A DNA stretch of 58,916 nucleotides from Bacillota bacterium (GTDB lineage: Bacteria > Bacillota > Clostridia > Peptostreptococcales > Anaerovoracaceae): positions 1-58,916 of the forward strand of contig JAFRVY010000059.1 of the NCBI GenBank assembly GCA_017438285.1, read 5' to 3'. The notes below the pieces were generated by a model. That model ran no database searches, was not told the DNA's origin, and saw only the letters and a program-made list of their open reading frames with translations. Below, piece after piece: positions 54,064-58,916 of this stretch. Within the stretch, counting starts at the first letter, position 1; each line of letters opens with the position of its first letter. Position numbers and translations under genes: made by a program.

Positions 54064-54864
54064 TCAGCCCTTCTGTTTCTCTTTCAGCTTTCGCTCAGCC
54101 TCAGCCATGCGCATGTACTCCGGCTTCAGCTCTTCAAATCCGCAGACTTTCCCTGCCGCCGCGAGCTCCGCGCCGATCATCGCTACCGTGTCGGCGTCCT
54201 GATATCTGCATTCTTCCTCGGCATACGCAAAGGTCATGTCTTCAAGTCCGCAGGAGGCCTTCAGCTCTTCGATCTGCTCGCGGTACTTGTCAATGCCGTC
54301 GCCCATGAACAAAGCCCTGTCAAAGGCGGCGCCGTTATCTGCAGCCTCCGCTACTGCACTGCGAATCTTCTCAATGAATTCATCGACCATGTACGGACCG
54401 GCTTTGATCGTTTCTTCTATGCGCTCCTCTTCTCCCGCGCGGAAACCTCCGCCATAGATCTGGTTTCTTCTGGCGTCAATGATCGGGCAGATGAGGGTCC
54501 CATGATCGGATACGGTGCGCAGCACAATCTGCCGCAGCGCCATTGCCTCCAGACTCGGGACAGCCGCGCACGGAACACCCAGCGCCTGTGAAAGGGCTCT
54601 GGTCGTGGAAACGCCGATTCTGATTCCCGTAAATGATCCGGGTCCTACAGACGTTGCAATCATTGATACATCGCCTATTGACAATGCATTTTCAGAGAGA
54701 ACCTGCTGGATCTGAGGCGTAAGATTTTGCAAATGCGAAAACCTGTCGTGACCGTCGATGTGTCCGATGATCTCGAAGCTTTTTACCTCGCCGTTTTCGA
54801 TTTCAGTTTTTGCGAGAGCCACCGATGCGAAGGCTCCCGTCGTTTCTATCGCTAATAAATACAT
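54064..54864 (-). CDS. tsaB: tRNA threonylcarbamoyladenosine biosynthesis protein TsaB
   Basis: 266 residues from the ATG at 54864, which overlaps the tsaE stop (TAATG). N-terminal LLAIETTGAFASVAL and the SVGPGSFTGIRIGVSTTRAL motif are typical. Scaffold partner of TsaD. Longer frames to 54963 lie inside tsaE. Confidence 0.93.
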   Translation of the reverse strand: MYLLAIETTGAFASVALAKTEIENGEVKSFEIIGHIDGHDRFSHLQNLTPQIQQVLSENALSIGDVSMIATSVGPGSFTGIRIGVSTTRALSQALGVPCAAVPSLEAMALRQIVLRTVSDHGTLICPIIDARRNQIYGGGFRAGEEERIEETIKAGPYMVDEFIEKIRSAVAEAADNGAAFDRALFMGDGIDKYREQIEELKASCGLEDMTFAYAEEECRYQDADTVAMIGAELAAAGKVCGFEELKPEYMRMAEAERKLKEKQKG

Positions 54865-55286
54865 TATGTTACCTCGTAGATACGCTCTTCTTCGCCCTCT
54901 CCCCTGGTGATCCGGATGGTCAACGCATCTTCCGGAATCAATTCTTCGATCAGGTCGGCCCATTCAACGATGCAGACACCGTCTCCAAAGAAGTACTCTT
55001 CATAGCCAAGTTCGTACATCTCGTCAATGTCGCCGATCCTGTAGACATCAAAATGAAAGAGCGGACACCTTCCGGTCCTGTACTCTTTGATAATCGTAAA
55101 AGTCGGACTGGTAATCTGTTCCGTCACGCCAAGACCCGCCGCGATGTATTTCGTCAGCGTTGTCTTGCCTGTGCCCAGATCTCCGATCAAGGCGATGACG
55201 GTTCCGGCCTTTACAGAGGCCCCAAGCTTTCGCCCGAACGCTTCCGTTTCGTGTTCATTTTTTATCTTTATGATGCTCGTTCCCAT
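54864..55286 (-). CDS. tsaE: tRNA threonylcarbamoyladenosine biosynthesis ATPase TsaE
   Basis: 140 residues with Walker A GDLGTGKTTLTKYIA, TSPTFTIIKEY, FHFDVYRI and WADLIEELIP. ATPase that turns over the TsaB-TsaD complex. First gene of the tsaE-tsaB-rimI-tsaD operon. Confidence 0.95.
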   Translation of the reverse strand: MGTSIIKIKNEHETEAFGRKLGASVKAGTVIALIGDLGTGKTTLTKYIAAGLGVTEQITSPTFTIIKEYRTGRCPLFHFDVYRIGDIDEMYELGYEEYFFGDGVCIVEWADLIEELIPEDALTIRITRGEGEEERIYEVT

Positions 55287-55324
55287 AACTTATTAAGTAT
55301 AACATAAAACAGCCTTAAATACAC

Positions 55325-55357
55325 AAAAGACACAGGAAGAGGCGTCCTGTGTCTTTT
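55325..55357 (-). terminator. Terminator of ribU
   Basis: Perfect 13-bp stem AAAAGACACAGGA / TCCTGTGTCTTTT with a seven-base loop. Confidence 0.88.
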
Positions 55358-55382
55358 GGAATGGTATGTTTTGTGTAAGTAT

Positions 55383-55952
55383 TTATTGTTTGTGCAGGAA
55401 TCCCGAGATTCTCTTGTAAACGAGGAACGTAACGAGCCCGTTGATGCCTGCCTTGATGGCATTGAATCCTGCAATGAACGGCATGAGCTGCCATACGACT
55501 GCGCGAGGTACGCCCATGAAGATCGGGGTGACGATCATGTTCGCGCCGATCATAACGATCGTCATTGCGAGAACGCCGCAGATGAGAGCGATGACTGCGC
55601 CTTTGCGGGTCTTGTTGTACTTGTAGATCAGTCCCGCCGTGATGACGAGGGCGCTGGTTGCGATGATGTGCATGATGATGCCGTAAACGCCGCTCGCTGC
55701 ACTGACTGTTGTTCCCTGAATGACCGCCGTTACGATCGTGAGCAAAACGCCTGCAAACGGTCCGAAGGCAAAGGTCCCGATGAGGATCGGAATGTCCGCC
55801 GGATCATACTCAAGGAATGCAACTGCCGGGAAAATCGGGAAATGGATCAAGGCGACCAAAACGATGGAGATGGCTACGAGCATCGCCATTTTGGCCAGCC
55901 TTACAGTGGTGATTTTTGGTTTCTTTTCTGTCTGTGTTGTTTGTTCTGTCAT
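55383..55952 (-). CDS. ribU: Riboflavin ECF transporter S component RibU
   Basis: 189 residues with six membrane segments. The FLEYDPADIPILIGTFAFGP motif is diagnostic of RibU. Captures riboflavin from outside and works with a shared EcfA/A'/T module. An FMN riboswitch in its leader confirms the substrate. Confidence 0.95.
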   Translation of the reverse strand: MTEQTTQTEKKPKITTVRLAKMAMLVAISIVLVALIHFPIFPAVAFLEYDPADIPILIGTFAFGPFAGVLLTIVTAVIQGTTVSAASGVYGIIMHIIATSALVITAGLIYKYNKTRKGAVIALICGVLAMTIVMIGANMIVTPIFMGVPRAVVWQLMPFIAGFNAIKAGINGLVTFLVYKRISGFLHKQ

Positions 55953-56016
55953 GTTTTAGACCTTCCTTTTCTTAAAAACTTAATAGCTTCAAGAATCTGT
56001 CTCTGTATAAACAAAA

Positions 56017-56038
56017 CCCCGAGAAAAACCTCGGGGTA
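56017..56038 (-). terminator. Riboswitch expression-platform terminator
   Basis: Stem ACCCCGAG / CTCGGGGT with loop of six, followed on the minus strand by TTTTGTTT. It lies between the FMN aptamer and ribU, so FMN binding should end transcription here. Confidence 0.88.
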
Positions 56039-56079
56039 AATACTCACTTGAACGCAAAAACCGCGCTTGTCGTTTTCTT

Positions 56080-56203
56080 GTTTCTTCCATCCGGACTGTA
56101 ACCGTCGGTAAGGGATTCACACCCTTTCAGCCGAAGCTCGCGGACTTATAGCATTTTGCTCATCACCGCCGATGAGGACTTTCACCTCGCCCCGAAACAG
56201 ATT
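56080..56203 (-). ncRNA. FMN riboswitch (RFN element)
   Basis: On the minus strand it begins with TCGGGGCGAGGTGAAAGTCC and ends with AGTCCGGATGGAAGAA; both ends match the conserved RFN aptamer, as does GGGTGTGAATCCC...CGACGGTTA between them. Located upstream of ribU with a terminator between. Confidence 0.95.
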
Positions 56204-56276
56204 CAATTGTTATTACAAAAATGATTATATACTTGTGCCCATTTACTGTCAACACGCCGTCTTGTTCTTTCGCCGT

Positions 56277-56651
56277 TTATTCCTCTTCCGGGACGACACT
56301 GATTCCGGACTTTGCAAGAAAGTCTTCGAAATTCTCGCACTCCTCGATGACCACCGGCGCCATCAGTCCGTAGATGCTGTCAAAGTCCTCATTGCTGATT
56401 TCAATGGTGTGGGTCTCAACGTTCCCCTCTTCGTCCATACCAATGCTTAGGAAATTGACGAAGGTCAGCTCCGGGTCGGCGCAGACGAAATAGAGTTCGT
56501 TCTCCTCCAGATTCTCACCGATAAAGAGGATCCTGATGCCGCTCTGCAAAAGTGCCGAGAATGCATCCGTGAAATCCATCATCGCTTTCATGCGCGTCTC
56601 TGGGGACAGTTCCAGCGTTGTCGTTGTCTCGTAGGATTCGTATTCTTCCAT
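56277..56651 (-). CDS. Hypothetical acidic protein, 124 residues
   Basis: Soluble and strongly acidic (starts MEEYESYETTTTLELSP, ends VVPEEE). No signal peptide, membrane segment or motif that I recognise. AAGGAG before the ATG supports translation. It stands alone between the FMN riboswitch and tRNA-Leu. Confidence 0.7.
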   Translation of the reverse strand: MEEYESYETTTTLELSPETRMKAMMDFTDAFSALLQSGIRILFIGENLEENELYFVCADPELTFVNFLSIGMDEEGNVETHTIEISNEDFDSIYGLMAPVVIEECENFEDFLAKSGISVVPEEE

Positions 56652-56704
56652 AGTTTTCTCCTTATTTTATCGTGACCTTAAAGTCCTTTCTGCCAGTGCA
56701 ATGA

Positions 56705-56730
56705 AAGGGATGAGCGCCTGCCCATCCCTT
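56705..56730 (-). terminator. Hairpin after tRNA-Leu
   Basis: AAGGGATG / CATCCCTT with a ten-base loop; only a short T-run (TTTC) on the minus strand. Confidence 0.55.
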
Positions 56731-56737
56731 CCTCTAT

Positions 56738-56820
56738 TGGTGCGCCTGGAGGGACTTGAACCCCCACGCTCTCGCACTAGAACCTAAATCTAGCGTGTCT
56801 GCCAATTCCACCACAGGCGC
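56738..56820 (-). tRNA. tRNA-Leu (anticodon UAG)
   Basis: Acceptor GCGCCTG pairs with CAGGCGC, encoded CCA end, anticodon loop TT-TAG-GT within CTAGA / TCTAG, long variable arm TGCGAGAGCGT and T-loop GTTCAAGTC. Reads CUN codons. Confidence 0.95.
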
Positions 56821-56928
56821 ATGTTGGTGCCGAGGCACCATGCAGTATTATACAGTATGATGATTGTCTCGGCAAGAAATAATCCGTTCCGGGTTCAACG
56901 CATCATCCGTTTCTGAAGGACTGCTATC

Positions 56929-58284
56929 CTAATTCTTGAACGAGTGCAGCGGCGCCGGAATGCGACCGCCTCTCTGCACGAAGCCGCTGCTGTTGAACGC
57001 GTTGACTTCCATGACGGGAGCCGCGCCAAAAAGCCCGCCCCAGTCGACCTTGTCGCCGGCTTTCATGCCGTACACAGGAACGACTCTTACCGCCGTCGTC
57101 TTGTTGTTGATGACGCCGATCGCCGCCTCGTCTGCGATCATCGCGGAGATCGTGTCCTCCGGCGTATCGCCAGGAATCGCAATCATATCCAGTCCGACCG
57201 AGCAGACGCTGGTCATCGCCTCAAGTTTATCGAATGTCAGGCAGCCGTCTTCAACAGCTGCAATCATTCGGTTGTCTTCGCTGACCGGAATGAACGCTCC
57301 CGAAAGTCCGCCGACGCTGCTGGACGCCATGATGCCGCCTTTCTTGACCGCATCTGTCAGCATGGCGAGGGCCGCCGTGCTGCCGTGGGCACCACAACGC
57401 TCGAGACCCATGACTTCCAGAATCTCGGCAACGCTGTCCCCAATGGCCGGTGTTGGTGCCAGAGAAAGATCCAGGATTCCAAATGGAATGCCAAGCCTCT
57501 TGCTGACCTCTCCGCCGATGAGCTGTCCTGCTCTGGTGATCTTGAAAGCTGTGAGCTTGATTTTTTCCGCAAGCTCATCCGCCGCCGCACCTTCCATTCC
57601 CTCAAGGGCTGTCTTCACAACGCCTGGTCCGCTTACACCGACGTTGATCACATTCTCCGCCTCGCCGACTCCGTGGAATGCGCCGGCCATAAACGGATTG
57701 TCCTCGACGGCATTTGCAAAAGCCACGAACTTGGCGCAGCCAAAGGAGTTATTGTCTCGCGTCAGATAGGCTGTCTTCTTGATGAGCGGGCCCATCATTT
57801 TGACCGCATCGAAGTTGATGCCTGACTTTGTGGAGCCGAGATTGATGCTCGAACACATCCTCTCCGTCTCCGACAGTGCGTAAGGCACCGATTCGATGAA
57901 GCTTTCGTCTGCCTTCGTCATGCCTTTGTGCACGAGAGCCGAAAACCCGCCGATGATGTCCACACCGACCTCTCTCGCGGCGCTGTCTAAAGCCTTTGCG
58001 TATTTGATCCAGTCTTCAGCCTGTGTCGCTGCGGCCAGCGCGATCGGTGTGACGGATATTCGCTTATTCACGATCTCGATGCCGTACTCGCTGCTGACGG
58101 TCTCGGCCGTCGGAACGAGGTCCGCCGCAAGCCGCGTGATTTTGTCATATATTCTCTGCGCAGTTCTGTCTGCGTTATCACCGAAACAATCCAGCAGGGA
58201 GATTCCCATGGTCGTGGTACGGATGTCCAGGTTCTCCTTGCTGAGCATTTCGATGGTCTCGATTACATCTTTATATATCGCCAT
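56929..58284 (-). CDS. PFL family protein, DUF711 (UPF0210)
   Basis: 451 residues, the family length, with family motifs [25 protein letters not shown] and ICSVGLDM. Related in fold to glycyl-radical enzymes but without the glycyl radical motif. Its ATG lies 12 bases after the ACT-domain gene, a pairing that is conserved in Firmicutes. Function unknown. Confidence 0.92.
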   Translation of the reverse strand: MAIYKDVIETIEMLSKENLDIRTTTMGISLLDCFGDNADRTAQRIYDKITRLAADLVPTAETVSSEYGIEIVNKRISVTPIALAAATQAEDWIKYAKALDSAAREVGVDIIGGFSALVHKGMTKADESFIESVPYALSETERMCSSINLGSTKSGINFDAVKMMGPLIKKTAYLTRDNNSFGCAKFVAFANAVEDNPFMAGAFHGVGEAENVINVGVSGPGVVKTALEGMEGAAADELAEKIKLTAFKITRAGQLIGGEVSKRLGIPFGILDLSLAPTPAIGDSVAEILEVMGLERCGAHGSTAALAMLTDAVKKGGIMASSSVGGLSGAFIPVSEDNRMIAAVEDGCLTFDKLEAMTSVCSVGLDMIAIPGDTPEDTISAMIADEAAIGVINNKTTAVRVVPVYGMKAGDKVDWGGLFGAAPVMEVNAFNSSGFVQRGGRIPAPLHSFKN

Positions 58285-58296
58285 TTCCCTGCTCCA

Positions 58297-58566
58297 TTAA
58301 ATCTTGTGCATCGCGTCGAAAATCTCTTCCTTCTGAACGGTCAGCGTCAGGCCTTCCCTCTCCGCCATCGCCTGCAGTTCTTTCTGCAGCTCGCTGAATG
58401 ACGTCTTCTCTTCGTCCAGACGCACAACCATGAGCATGGTGAAATACTCTTTCAAAATCGTCTGCGTTACGTCTTCAATGCTGACGCTGCAGTCCTTGAG
58501 GACTTTGGACACGTTGTACATGATACCGACATTGTCTTTGCCGATTACAGATATTATCGCTTTCAT
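58297..58566 (-). CDS. ACT domain protein, UPF0237
   Basis: 89 residues from the ATG at 58566 (AAAGGAG upstream); the open frame to 58668 has no site. A single ACT domain (KAIISVIGKDNVGIMYNVSKVL). Likely binds an amino acid and modulates the DUF711 partner encoded next; inference from the conserved pairing. Confidence 0.92.
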   Translation of the reverse strand: MKAIISVIGKDNVGIMYNVSKVLKDCSVSIEDVTQTILKEYFTMLMVVRLDEEKTSFSELQKELQAMAEREGLTLTVQKEEIFDAMHKI

Positions 58567-58700
58567 ATCGATCTCCTTTTCGTCTCTGTTATAAATGATT
58601 GTATTTGAAATGGAGTGAAGTTTCAAGCAAAGGCTCAAAAACGGCTCTCTCAATCTGCCGCAAAACAAAATGCGGGCCGACTATCGACCCGCATTGATGT

Positions 58701-58775
58701 TGGTGATCATACCGGGAATCGAACCCGGGTTACCGCCGTGAAAGGGCGGTGTCTTAACCGCTTGACCATAGGACC
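58701..58775 (-). tRNA. tRNA-Glu (anticodon UUC)
   Basis: 75 bases including the encoded CCA. Anticodon loop CT-TTC-AC in CCGCC / GGCGG, T-arm CCGGG-TTCGATT-CCCGG. The acceptor stem GGTCCTA / TATGATC contains one C-U mismatch at the fifth pair. Lies six bases after the 5S rRNA gene, so it belongs to the rRNA operon. Confidence 0.92.
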
Positions 58776-58780
58776 AAAAT

Positions 58781-58897
58781 AAGCGGCAACGTCTTGCTTT
58801 CCCAGGCAGTCTCCCACCAAGTATCATCAGCGCAAAGGAGCTTAACTTCTGTGTTCGGTATGGGAACAGGTGTGACCTCCTCGCTATAGTCACCGCA
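58781..58897 (-). rRNA. 5S ribosomal RNA
   Basis: On the minus strand GCGGTGACTATAGCGAGGAG..., CCCATACCGAACACAGAAG and the 3' CTTGCCGC complement-type end mark a full 5S rRNA; the ends pair (GCGG with CCGC). End positions may be off by a few bases. The 23S gene should lie just beyond the right edge on the same strand. Confidence 0.93.
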
Positions 58898-58916
58898 TAT
58901 TTTCATGAGCGTATGC

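Noticed and set aside
56944-57825. Long plus-strand ORFs opposite the DUF711 gene
   Set aside because: Antisense shadows in a GC-rich gene; low-complexity translation.

Overview
This window comes from an anaerobic, amino-acid-fermenting member of the Clostridia. The evidence is an oxygen-sensitive lysine fermentation cluster, clostridial-type ferredoxin, Rex and rubrerythrin, ECF vitamin transporters, A-site strong AGGAGG ribosome binding sites and a Firmicutes-type CIRCE/groESL. The family Anaerovoracaceae (Eubacteriales Family XIII) is my best guess, but this is inference. Nearly all genes and the rRNA operon end are on the minus strand, so replication probably runs from high to low coordinates and the origin lies outside to the right.

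Layout. 1-3.2 kb: partial ECF ATPase, type I dehydroquinate dehydratase and an ECF S component, divergent from a MocR-type regulator. 3.2-6.9 kb: YfhO-like membrane protein and a CsbB/GtrB-like glycosyltransferase. 7-11.7 kb: saccharopine dehydrogenase family enzyme, AraC regulator, a 505-bp non-coding stretch carrying a cluster of DnaA boxes, and an alanyl-tRNA editing gene interrupted by one amber codon. 11.8-17.2 kb: two paralogous secreted transglutaminase/leucine-rich-repeat proteins. 17.3-26.5 kb: 3D/G5 protein, PepV dipeptidase, Nfu-type scaffold, amino-acid-binding lipoprotein, a YtrA-type GntR/ABC operon, a long inverted-repeat element, a rubrerythrin and a MalY/PatB aminotransferase.

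26.5-38.3 kb is the core of the window: the lysine fermentation cluster kdd-kamA-kamB-kamC-kamD-kamE-atoD-atoA, with kal apart and divergent. It is controlled by an unusual sigma-54 activator whose N-terminal 340 residues are a copy of the pathway dehydrogenase Kdd. I find -24/-12 promoters in front of kdd and kal, and three copies of the palindrome GAACCG-N4-CGGTTC, in exactly the two intergenic regions that such a regulator should act on. The cleavage enzyme Kce is not in the window.

38.3-58.9 kb is mostly housekeeping: PHP protein, RluB-type pseudouridine synthase, a DUF815 ATPase pair, a LytTR/DUF3021/ABC operon, CCA-adding enzyme, groEL/groES with CIRCE, ferredoxin, Rex, ACP, ABC-F protein, the tsaE-tsaB-rimI-tsaD operon, FMN riboswitch with ribU, tRNA-Leu(UAG), DUF711 and ACT proteins, tRNA-Glu(UUC) and 5S rRNA. 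No CRISPR array, transposase, integrase or prophage gene was recognised.
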